From Wyeomyia smithii (Eukaryota; Arthropoda; Insecta; Diptera; Culicidae), in the NCBI RefSeq assembly GCF_029784165.1, contig NC_073696.1, forward strand, positions 25,302,358 to 25,366,357: 64,000 nucleotides of DNA, read 5' to 3'. Of this stretch, positions 1 to 10,249 are shown piece after piece; position 1 is the stretch's first letter; the number at the start of each line of letters is the position of its first letter. The notes below the pieces were generated by a model, which had not been told where the DNA came from, did not search any database, and saw nothing but the letters and a program-made list of their open reading frames with translations. The position numbers and the translations under genes are program-made.

Positions 1-1160
1 GCTGCTTTAAATTCAAAGTAAAATTTAATATCGGTCAAAGACAAACCCGAACCGCAGAAGAATTTTCATAACCCATTGACACAAGCTGGGTTTCCTTTTG
101 TGAGAAAAGTTTTGATTAGCTTGTTCGACCGTTTCCTACCAGTTTCTCCCCTAACGAAATGTTTCCATCGTCGGTCTTACTTTGCTAAGACACCGACTGG
201 ATCAAATCATATTTTTATTAGGAATGTAATAACTTCGTAATTTCTTCGAGTTCAAATCCTTTTCTCACCCCTCGCCCGAAACCGACAGCGAAACAACTCT
301 GCCAAAAAGGGGGAAGCATTAGCAAACCGAAACCGACCCGAAAGCGGAAAAACCCGTTTCCTCGTGCGAATCGGCAGGCAGGGCGGAGGATTAACTCACA
401 AATGATATATTCATATAGCGAAGTATGGAAAATGCCAAAGTTGCCGGAATGTGCGTTCTTTAATTAGTTTTTCGCTACGCATTTTAAATGCTGTGGGAGT
501 CCGACCGGAATCAGACAAACCGGTAACACTCGTAATTAAATATGAATGATTCAAAATTGCTACTCCTTCGACACCCGCAAACGACGTCGGCGTCGGCGTC
601 GTCGTCGTCGTTGCTGTTTTTGTCGGGTTGAGAAAATTTTCGCCACATGATGGCAGATGGAAAAACGGTAGATCATTTTACTACCTGCTGTTTATTGGAC
701 GGCATGAAATGCTGTTTCGAAGTGCTGCCAGGTTTGTTTTGTTGAATATCTGCACCCCAAATGTTCGGGTGGGGTTTCTTTCATACGCGTTTTCAAGGAG
801 GCCGAGATTCGACATCACGTGTTTTTACATTGTTGTAAAGTACTTGTTCTGTTATTGGTGTTCTATTACTCAATCTTCAATTAAAGATTTAAAAAAAACC
901 GTCGAATCTAGATTACTTATACCAAAACTAAAGCTTGAGTTTTTATTTGAAGATGATTTTAACGGTGTTTGTAGACACAGTCTTTCAACGTTTTGATAAT
1001 AGAATAGAAATAGATCTGAACCGTCATTAGTAGAAACCATAGTAGGCAGTGTGACTTTGCACTCGTATCCAAGTGAGTTTTATAACTTGCTTGCACATTT
1101 ATTTTCGGTTAGCACGTGAACCCTACTAACAGTGCAGTAGAGTTTGATTTGAGTTTGAAT
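1..1160. other. AT-rich region without recognisable gene
   Basis: I see no supported gene here. Open frames are short and lack recognisable motifs; the longest (122 codons, 628-996) crosses AT-rich DNA and resembles no family I know. A short GTC/GGC trinucleotide run lies near 582-613. Confidence 0.5.
582..613. repeat. GTC-type trinucleotide microsatellite
   Basis: About ten imperfect GTC/GGC triplets in a row. It is a simple repeat with no adjoining coding frame that would make it an amino-acid tract of a real protein. Confidence 0.8.
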
Positions 1161-1176
1161 CCTGCATAACAACAAT

Positions 1177-1510
1177 TGAGCATGAGCATGAGCATGATTG
1201 ACCGCCCGCGGTTGCTACTCCGTTATTGCCAGATCAGCTGTAATTACACAGAGAACCAATGGATGATGCTTGGGACTAACATTCATCCTCAATGTGTAAA
1301 AACTGGTGATCTTCACCTTTATTTTAGGCAATACCAACGCCGGCCGCATCCGAATGCAGGTCAAAGAAGGAGTGTGTATAAGAATATGTTGACGTGATAC
1401 TCGCTTTATTGGGGAAGCCGAGAACACCTCTGCACTTCCACGAGAAATCACTGGGATGTTGGAGAAAAGGGTAAGGTTTGCGGCAGGTTTCGTTTCTACT
1501 GCGCAAAAAA
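1177..1510. repeat. probable dispersed repeat, unclassified
   Basis: A more GC-balanced block that begins with a triple GAGCAT/GAGCATGA iteration and ends just before the RTE element. Its abrupt composition change, and its resemblance to sequence I associate with dispersed Aedes DNA, suggest a repeat fragment. I see no terminal repeats or coding motif. The call rests mainly on memory of similar sequence and is weak. Confidence 0.3.
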
Positions 1511-1759
1511 AATCAAAAGGAACATGAAAATTCGATAATAATCGAAATTTTGATAAGGGGGAGTTGTTCTGCTTGGAGAGCAGCTTGCCTGAGCGTCTAT
1601 TCCCCAGGTCAGGGGCGGCTCAAACAGCGACTGATCCGGAGCGGACGGCTGAACTATGAAATGCGGTGTCTCGCCAGCTACACCCAAGACGTCAGCCCCG
1701 TCGCGAGACTAGGCATCGCAGCCCTAGTAAGACAGCAGGCTGAAAATAAACATACTATG

Positions 1760-2472
1760 AACAATCTAGAAAAGGATACGAATCGAAACAATCGGTATAG
1801 ACCTAGGCAAACGAAAAAGGACAACGATTGGAAATTTGGTTCTTGGAATGTTAGGACTCTGCTCGAACCGGCACGCGCGGGCATCTTGGCCAGAGAGCAA
1901 CGGAAGGCAAAAGTAGAGATAGCAGCCATACAAGAGGTGCGTTGGCCCAAAACCGGAGAACGTGAAATCCGGGCGGTCGATCCGACCGCGGGCACTTCTT
2001 CCAAGTATCACATCTACTACAGTGGCAGCGATAGAGTGGAACGGGGCGTCGGTTTCGTACTACTTGGAAACCAAATGAAGCGTGTTATTAGGTGGAGGCC
2101 TATTAATGACCGTCTATGCGTATTGAGGATCAAGGGCAGATTCTTCATTTTGCACGTCTGAACATTCGGAAGCACACCTGAAAACACCCCAATGGAGAGG
2201 CCTGCTCCCAGATCGACCACATGCTGATCGACGGCCGGCACTTTTCAGACGTCATAGATGTGCGGTCCTTTCGAGGGCCAAACATCGACTTGGATCACTA
2301 TCTCGTGGTAGGCAAGATTCGCACCCGGTTGTCCAATGTATTTAAATCGAGATCGGAGAGGAAGATACATCTGGACATCCATAGGTTATCAGCGGAATTA
2401 GTTGCTGCAGAGTATACTCGGAAAGTTGATAGACGGATCGGTGAATCAGCTGGAGTGGACCTGAACGAGTAG
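1760..2472 (+). pseudogene. RTE endonuclease domain, deleted and interrupted
   Basis: The frame open from 1478 carries the endonuclease start: WNVRTL, then IQEVRW with the metal-binding Gln-Glu pair, then a block ending LRIKGRFF. Reading then fails near 2160, where the central part of the domain (the stretch with the GDFNA motif in the family) is missing. Homology resumes at QIDHMLIDGRHFSDV and continues through DLDHYLV, which carries the C-terminal catalytic Asp-His. A stop follows at about 2470. In an active element this domain nicks the target DNA to prime reverse transcription. With the central motif missing it cannot be functional. Confidence 0.85.
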
Positions 2473-2514
2473 TGGAAGCACAGCCATGATGCGGTCAGCG
2501 AAACAGCGCGAGAG

Positions 2515-4343
2515 GTGATAGGCATGACAACGGGAACCACGCGTAGTGGGTGGTTCAATGCTGAGTGCCTAGAGGTGACAGAGGAGAAGAATCGAGCCTA
2601 CGCCAACACGTTAGTAGCAGCTAATCGTGTAACGCGTCAGATGCGGGAGAAATACCGGGAGGCAAGAGCTGCCGAAAAGAGGCTTCATCGCCGTAAGAAA
2701 CGTGAACACTACGATCGCGTCCTCGCGGAGGCGAAGAATTGCTTCACAAGGCACCACACGAGGAGCTTCTATAGAACGATCAACGAAATCAGAAACCGGA
2801 CCGTGCCAGTACCTGCCATGTGCAATGACAGGGAGGGGAACCTGATCACCGATAAATCGCAGGTGGCCAGGCGTTGGAAGCAACTTTTTGAAGTGGTGTT
2901 GAACGGTGAGGAAGGGAGGAGAGTCGTCGAGGGGAACAGGATAGAAATTGGGGAGGACGGACAATCTGTGGACCCACCAACCTTGGACGAGGTGAAGAAT
3001 GCTTGCAAAGAGCTAAAAAACATAGACATAGACTCGAGTGTAGTAATTATCGAGGCATAACCCTCCTCAATTCCGCCTACAAAATTCTCTCCCGTATCCT
3101 GTTCCAGCGACTGAGGCCGTTGCAGGAAGCCTTCGTTGGAGAATACCAATGCGGGTTTCGAGTGGGGCGATCTACTACGGACCAGATGTTCACCTTGAGA
3201 CAGATCCTCGACAAGTTTCAAGAACACAACCTGCAGACACATCATCTGTTTATAGACTTTCGAGCGGCGTACGATACAGTGAAACGCAACGAGCTGTGGC
3301 AAATAATGCTAGAACATGGTTTCCCAAGCAAACTGATTAAACTGATACGTGCGACGCTCGACGGTTTCACATCATGCGTCAGGACAGGAGGCGAATTTTC
3401 GGACGCGTTTATGACGTTAGATGGTCTGAAGCAAGGTGACGGGCTCTCGAACTTGCTTTTCAACATAGCTTTGGAAGGTGCAATACGAAGGGCAGGTGTG
3501 CAGAGGAGCGACACCATCATCACTAAGCCTCACATGCTTCTGGGCTTTGCGGACGACATTGATATAATTGGTGTTAACCGTAGAGCAGTTGAGGAGGCCT
3601 TTACGGCTCTCGAAAGGGAAGCTGCGAGAATTGGACTCACCATAAACACTGCCAAAACGAAGTACATGGTGGCTGGCAGAGAGCGTGGTAGTTCTGCGGA
3701 GTGCGGGTGTTGGTGCTGCGGTGGAGATGGATGGGGATACTTTCAAAGTGGTCGACGAATTTGTTTATCTTGGCACTCTCGTGACATGTGACAATGAAGT
3801 GAGCCACGAGGTGAAGAGGCGGATTGCGACGGCGAGTAGGGCTTATTACGGATTGCGTAGCCAGCTTAGGTCCCGTAGCCTACAGATCCGTACGAAATTT
3901 GCGCTCTATAGGACTCTGATCCTCCCGGTGCCGCTCTACGGACATGAATCGTGGACGTGGAAGGAGGCCGATCGACGAGCGCTCGACGGGTTTTCGAGCG
4001 TAGAATCCTGCGATCAATACTCGGAGGCAAACTAGGGAACGGGGTGTGGTGCAGGCGCATGAATCACGAGCTGTACGAAGTATACAAACAGGCTGATATT
4101 GTCAAGCTGATGAAAAACGGCAGGTTACAGTGGGCTGGCCATGAAGCACGGATGGCGGATGAGCGACCGGCAAAAATAATATTTAGTAGAGAACCGGATA
4201 GAGGACGACGACTTCGAGGCAGACCGCGCACGCGCTGGATGTGTGCTGTCGACGAGGATGCCAGAGCAGCGGGTGTAAGGGGAGACTGGAGAGTAGCAGC
4301 CCAAGACCGAGTTTTGCGAAGACGTATTCTGGATTCGGCATAG
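2515..4343 (+). pseudogene. RTE reverse transcriptase, frameshifted and deleted
   Basis: The first segment (2515-3020) is the linker, with basic helical sequence and a CNDREGNLITD block. A deletion near 3020 removes the start of the RT fingers. The next frame (3003-3791) then holds NYRGITLL, the motif A segment FIDFRAAYD (catalytic Asp), GLKQGDGLS, and the catalytic box FADD. A shift near 3690 moves to the frame containing VVDEFVYLGTLV. Another near 3960 moves to the C-terminal part with RRMNHELYEVY, RLQWAGH and GRPRTRW, ending at 4343. The family enzyme copies the element RNA at the nicked target. Catalytic motifs survive but the product is split over at least four frames. Confidence 0.88.
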
Positions 4344-4373
4344 GATCTTAATGATCTGTCGCCATAAAAGTAT

Positions 4374-4522
<149 letters not shown>

Positions 4523-4524
4523 AG

Positions 4525-5175
4525 TTGGTGGTCGCCATATCGAATTTGGCCGCCATATTGGGCTTTGTTAGAAAAATTGTTAGAACAAATACCCACCAAC
4601 TTATCCTAAAAATAAATGCGCCATTCGGAACCTCCTCGCCTTTTGGCTTCTGTATATCAGCTCGACTAGAAATACTTATATTGGGTGGTATTCGGTCATT
4701 TCGAGCTGTTTCCCAGAAACCGGAAGTCGCCATCTTGAATTTAAAAATGGCATGTGAAGTCAATTTCTGCCCTCTGAGCATCAATCTGATTCCGGAAAAT
4801 CCCATATTGGGTGGTATTCAGTCGTTTTTGAAGGCCATCCACATTTCACGTAGACAAATTTTTAACGCTTTTGAATCGCCCACTCCTCCCCTTCCGTGGA
4901 ATACTGCACATATATATACAAAAATTTTGTATGGACCGTTGACATTACACAGACAACAACCCCCCGTCCCCCAAGGAAGTCATCTTTGAATTCAAAATGG
5001 TGTCCAGGGTCAATTCTTGGCTTCTATGCATTATCCCAATGATGGAAACATCCATATTGAATGGTATTCGGTGATTTTCGGTTGTTTTTCAGAAACCGGA
5101 AATTTCCATTTTTAATTTAAAAATGACATCTGAGGTGAATTTTTGGCTCCTGTACATCATCCCGATCATTGTAGG
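4525..5175 (+). repeat. diverged tandem-like repeat with the CGCCATCTTGAATT motif
   Basis: A unit of roughly 130 bases recurs. It contains CGCCATATTGG or CGCCATCTTGAA, then a TGGCTTC..ATCATCCCGAT segment, then CCATATTGGGTGGTATTCGG, then CAGAAACCGGAA. Copies are seen near 4545, 4725, 4980 and 5105, with diverged relatives near 16.5 kb (reversed) and 50.8 kb. One unit is interrupted at 4831-4978 by a MITE relic. No protein motif is seen. Confidence 0.75.
4831..4978. mobile_element. degenerate Harbinger-like MITE
   Basis: It starts with AAGGCCATCCACATTTCACG, matching the left terminal repeat of the intact copies at 17273 and 57594 with a few changes. It keeps the same layout of C-rich tract, ATATATA middle and second C-rich tract. 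The right terminal repeat is lost. It lies inside one unit of the CGCCATCTTG repeat, so it inserted after that repeat expanded. Confidence 0.6.
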
Positions 5176-5179
5176 CTAT

Positions 5180-5665
5180 TTTCAGAAATAAATTGGTTGA
5201 AATACAAATATTTCATTTTGTATGCGAAACCATTCTCTCCCAGCCTCCAGAGCATGGAGGAGTATTCAACCATTATAGAAACATTTCTTACCCTTACATC
5301 CACATGTGAAATTTGATTCCATTTGCTTGTTTAAATCCCGAGTAATACAGAAATTTTTGTTTCACTAGTATAAGAGCCCTTCCAGGAAGCGAGGGGTGTC
5401 GACTCATTATGGAAATAAATCTTGCCTGTAAAAACCTTTACGTGCTAAGTTTTGTTTCACTTACTTGATTAGTTCCGTTTGTTTGATAAGTTCTCTAATT
5501 ATACAGAAATTTGTGTTCCATTTGTATGACCTTCTCCCTTCTAGAGGAGGAAGGGTTTAATATCCTTAAAACCGTCTGCATGCCAAATTTGGTTGTATTT
5601 GCTTGATAAGTTCTTGAGTTATGAAGGGATTTATGTTTCATTCGAATGGGCACCTCCAGCCGTTA
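5180..5665 (+). repeat. ~140-bp diverged tandem repeat
   Basis: Three to four units share CATTATGGAAA, a segment like CCAAATTTGGTTCCATTTGC, TTGATAAGTTCTTGAGTTAT, CAGAAATTTGTGTTTCAT, and a purine-rich AGAGGAGGAAGGG stretch. Anchors occur near 5190, 5345, 5500 and 5620. I associate this motif set with abundant dispersed repeats of culicine mosquitoes. The units are too diverged for exact borders. Confidence 0.6.
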
Positions 5666-5689
5666 GTATGGCGGAAAAGAGGAACTTAG

Positions 5690-7230
5690 TGCTCGAGTAG
5701 TATCCTCAGCTGATGTCGAAAAACATCAGCAACTTGACCGTCTATCCGGCAGTGCAGATCGAGAAGGCGTTCCCTTTCTGACCAGTGGAAAGCACATAGG
5801 CAAAATCCTGCTGCAAATTCGGCAGAACGAAACTGAGGAAAAAACCATTCCAATCTCGTACATTCCGAGGTTGTACTGCATACCCGGCATACTTCTACCT
5901 GATTGTTAACGGTTTGGGTGGTTTCGGCCTGGAACTTTTCGATTGGTTCGGTTGTCGTATGCTAGTGTTCAGTTCTAGTCGGGATGTTACGAAACCCTAT
6001 TCGATTCTAGACTCTTGAACGTGCAAATCACAGTGAACACTGGCGATGTCAGTACGTCGCAGGGTTGTCAGAAATTCAATTTAGCAGTGCAACTGCGCAA
6101 CTGTCTACTGGAAAACTAAACTAGGGATGTTACTATTGCTATTGCTAAAAGTTTTTGAAGCTAACAGCAAATACACCGAGAAAATTTTAATACAAAATTT
6201 TATGAAGCGATATTTTTTTCAACATCCACATGATAACTGCGATACATGATGCAACATCCGCATGATACATGATGCGGATACGGATGCGAATGCGGATTCG
6301 GTCGTATGGTGTGGACGACGAAATACGGATCAATGTAACAACGGGATGGCAAACTCCATCATAGACCGAATAGTGGGGCAGCGTTGTGCTGATGGATACT
6401 CGGGTAAAGTTATTCAGAGGGAGGTAATCGGAGAGGTTGGAACCATTGCCGATATGGTGGAAGGTCGCTTATATATGGAACTTGGAGGCACCCTGCAGTA
6501 ACGGATATCTTCCTGTCTGCAAGAGCCAGACCGACAGGCATTAGACGAAGCAAATATTTGCTTTTTTGGTACGAATTTTATTTGCACAAAATAAATTGTG
6601 TGCTAAAAATAGCAAATATTTGTTTCGTCCAATGCCTGCGCCGGTTGTAGCTAGTAAGGTTGTGGTGGCTTGATGGAGGTGCGAAAAACTTAGTCGAAGT
6701 CATGGCCGTTCATGAGTATTCGAGATCTGAAGTCCGTCTCCACTGACTGATATTGGCATGAACTCTCTGAAGGCAGTTGGAATCAAACAAGTGTTGGAAA
6801 GAGATTTCGATTTGATTAGGAATTGCGAACTTTAATTTTCACGAAACTTCGAAAGCTAGCGAACGAAAGTGAAACCAGAGTCTTCATCGGTATGAAGATG
6901 TTGTTCAGAAATTTGGGTGATGTGGAGTTCAGTTCGGAAACAGTGTACCAACTGCTTTTCAACTGCACAGAGGGACGGACAATTTTGATAATCCCAGACT
7001 GGAAGGAATGGTTGGAATTGTGTGGTGAAATATTGCTTCCGCCTTGGAAGCTTCAGTATTTATCCTGCCTGCAAACATTGAATAGAGCTGAACAGCCTAG
7101 CGTAGCCGCGATCGTTATGGGTAAACTCGATGAGAACTTATTAGCTATTAGCTATTAGCTTATTCCGTCAGATCTTTTCCAGCATTTGAAATTGCCGAAA
7201 GGTTGCAGAGTCTTCGAAGGATTTTCCCAA
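5690..7230 (+). pseudogene. fatty acid synthase (animal type I) pseudogene, C-terminal part
   Basis: Animal fatty acid synthase is a multidomain cytosolic enzyme that builds palmitate. This copy keeps its C-terminal order in broken frames. About 5715-5870 ends the enoyl-reductase region (SGKHIGKILLQIR). About 5895-6000 starts the ketoreductase with the nucleotide-binding Gly-rich turn GLGGFGLE. About 6010-6115 holds short ketoreductase pieces (VQITVNTGDV, NLAVQLRNCLLEN). About 6330-6540 carries NNGMANS, where the catalytic Tyr of the family NYGMANS motif is Asn, and VGTIADM. About 6710-6830 is the acyl carrier domain with GMNSL, keeping the phosphopantetheine Ser. About 6890-7230 is linker and thioesterase-like sequence (MLLRNLGD, TILIIPD). 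At least three frameshifts, stops (one replaces Gln after GGTLQ) and a replaced stretch at 6120-6300 show decay. It may be a retrocopy or a decayed paralogue; nothing seen decides which. Confidence 0.88.
6535..6638. mobile_element. short MITE inside the FAS pseudogene
   Basis: This is a 104-bp unit with 28-bp terminal inverted repeats that differ at two positions (left end CAGGCATTAGACGAAGCAAA, right end closing with CGTCCAATGCCTG). It interrupts the pseudogene between the ketoreductase and acyl-carrier remnants. No clear target duplication remains. The inner AGCAAATATTTG stretch is itself nearly palindromic, so the RNA could fold into a long hairpin. Confidence 0.75.
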
Positions 7231-7239
7231 CTCATTCGT

Positions 7240-10110
7240 TTTTCAAGATGAAAATATATTCGTTGCTATACACTGTGATTTTAAAGGTTTTAATAAAATA
7301 TATGTACTGCTATTTCTATATATTTCTCTGAATTTTTTTCATCATTTTCATTTCTGGAATCTTAAGTACATACAGGATTATATCGTGAGCCTGCAAATTT
7401 TAACAACGCATAAATTCTTACAAGTTTGGTATTCTCCTCAACACTTTGAGAAAATCAATCCTTGGTTATTATCAACGTTACTAAAGATTTCCATCAACTC
7501 GTCATAGTTTCGAGTATTTGTTTCCAATTTTTCCTCAATCGATTCTCTCTATTCTAATCTAATTTATCTCAAAAATCTATTTACAAAAAACGGATTCTGG
7601 AACTTTTGCAAAGATAGCTTTTAAATATATTAAGTTTTATTCTCTCGAATATGTACCATATTATTTTTCAGAACGGCATAATTTTATAACTGAAACTTTA
7701 CAAACAGTAAGTATGAGCAAAGTAATAGAAGCTTACGATTCTGAAATTCAGACTAATACTCTATTGATGATTTTAATAAATTTAGGTTTAAAAAAATTGT
7801 AAACTAAAACTGGTAAAGTAACTACAAGAAAATCTCCGAAATTGATGTCAAATTTATGAATTAAAATCAAGCCTTGTTATTGGTGGTTTTCAATGAACAT
7901 CACGAATAATAAAATTCTTCAACAATCTAATTCTAAGATTGGGATTTACCTGGGATTCCTCTGGATTGTGTTAGATTGTAGAAGAGTGCATCGCACTTTT
8001 TCAAACAATAAAATTTTCTTCGAGATTGCTTTAGATTGATAGAAAAAGTACTGGGACTCTGCAAAAATCTTTGTTTGAATTATCTAGTTTCTTTCAGGTT
8101 TTTGAGGTCTCTTAAAATTTTGCGGACGAATTAGTATTCTTTTAAATTTAGTTTTTTATGATTTCTAAGGAACGGGATGACTCACACTAATGGTTATAAT
8201 TAAAAATCTCAAACTCCTTCAAATGTTTCTGATTTTTTGCTGCATTTTCATAACTATTTATAGTTCTCTGGATATTCAGGATTGTGGTGTTAGATATTAA
8301 TTGAATTGAAATATTTGTTTATTTTATTCCCTATAATCTCACTTTATTTCTGGTTCACAAAGTTCTCAAGGGATTTACAAGCCTTTGCTTGAGCATTGCA
8401 GCTTCAACATTTAGTTAGATTCAGTGGCGTAGCCCCATGGGGGTGGGTTACGGCGGTGGTTGCTGCACACAGACAAATAACAACAAATTGTACTGCAAGT
8501 TAAGTTCATAAAATGGTGATACGGTAGTCAGAGAATGGAGGAGAAAGCCTCTCGCTCTGAGCTACTCATAGGTTCATATTTTAACCATACTACCGTACAA
8601 TAAAGCTAATCTATCGGTCCTCGTGTTGAGTGATTCCGCACCGTACGAAAACGACATGTACAGGCCTTCCCGTGTTTCCTTCATCTTATCACAGGTCCTG
8701 GTAAGCTCAGAACTTACATCCGTGGTGACAGCGATGTATTTAAAGAGTAAATTAGAAGAACACAGTATTCCATGCTTTTTTCACACTAAAAATTAGACAG
8801 CCGGCTGATTTTGAATGCCAGGATCCAGAATGCTTGTGTTATTGCTAAAACAAGTCAAAGCTTCACTGGAGGAAGTGGCCGTTTGTGGCCCTCAGAAAAA
8901 AAGTAGTCTTGGCAGTCCGCTGGTATCGCTACCGCTGTTGCTATCCGTGGCTGCTACCAGCTGCTACTAAGTTAGAATCGTCCTTCCCACCATCTACTAG
9001 TGTAATAATTGGTTTGATAAAATATTACATCCCCAGTTTACTAGGAAACGAAGGAAATCTGTTGAAAATTTACTGATTTATAAGCCCTCCTGTTCCAGTT
9101 TAGACTTTTATTTCATACCCCTATGTATCGGAACTTCCTGAGGGACGTAGTTCTACGCTCAATGCCTAATTTCAGCTCAATTCGAGACTTCGGGCTTTAA
9201 AGTCTTAAAGTGGTCGAAGTTTCACTTTTTCAACCGATGAAAAAATGGCCAGAAATTGTTAATAGTTGAAATCGATTTTTTTCAGAAACAAACATCCGAT
9301 GTTGTCTCGAACGCATTCTTCTAAAAAAAAAACTTTCTGGGAAAGTCTTCCAACTCGGAAACTTCCTGTCTCCTAAATAGTCGATTTTTTTAAGAATTTT
9401 TTTAGAAACAGTACCAGATCTTGACGATTCAAGCATTTCTAAAACATTTGACATAAAAATTATTCGATATCGGAGATTTCATGCTTTTTTATAGGATAGA
9501 AAAGTGAAACTTTTGCGGCTTAGAGGCACGACCCTAGGAAGCTCGATCGCAAAGGCTATCAAGACTTTTTCCAGAGACTTGTTATACCTAAGTCCTGTAA
9601 GTGTGTCTGTTACTAGATTAATTTCATTAAACAGATTTTACTTAAACCTAACTTTCTCAAACCCCAGAGACAAACAACTCTCTTTTGCGATTTTTCTCCC
9701 TGTCACTCTCTAACTTTTTAATTCTTGGCTGTCTTTCAGCCACCTGTAGTTACCAAGAAAGAAAACTACTCGCCTACTTATTCCGCTACCATGCGGCCGT
9801 CGTTGGGACTTTTTTCGAGAAGATAAAATTTTTGAAACCTACCGCTGAACAAAATTCGAAAAGTCGTTTTCCATCGGCACCCTACTGTTCGTCATGCGAT
9901 GAACAACAATTCGGATTTTGCTCTCGAATTAACGAATGGCTAAATTTCGCAACAGTTAATTTAAACAGCACGCGCGTTGCACGGTAAGCGGTATCGCTAA
10001 AGTTAGCAAGAAAACCACTTCATCAACGCAATTCGTTTTGAGAGTGAGTGTTATGAGCGCGCGGAACTAATGTTTTTCTAATCCCGTTTTGCTACATGAT
10101 AGTCGTTGAT
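7240..10110. other. AT-rich region, no gene recognised
   Basis: Long AT-rich DNA with scattered short frames (such as 63 codons at 8885 and 74 codons at 9230 minus) that show no recognisable motif, and no structured repeat that I can define. A short TTAGCTA iteration sits at about 7137-7160. Confidence 0.5.
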
Positions 10111-10114
10111 TTAA

Positions 10115-10247
10115 CCCTCTAGTGCCCTTATTAATTTTCAGACGGGCTTCGATAAAATCACTATGAAACTTTATATAAAACATTTTTCAAGTATTGATAG
10201 AAGCTTGAACTGAAGACCGTCTAAAGCCGGCTCTGGGCACTAGGTGG
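10115..10247. mobile_element. piggyBac-like MITE, copy 1
   Basis: A 133-bp unit lies exactly between two TTAA tetranucleotides (10111-10114 and 10248-10251). The ends are CCCTCTAGTGCCC and GGGCACTAGGTGG, an imperfect inverted pair. An inner pair AGACGGGCTTCG / AGACCGTCT suggests a second hairpin arm. TTAA targets and CCC-starting ends are the piggyBac hallmark. Related copies lie at 22076 and 22585. Confidence 0.75.
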
Positions 10248-10249
10248 TT

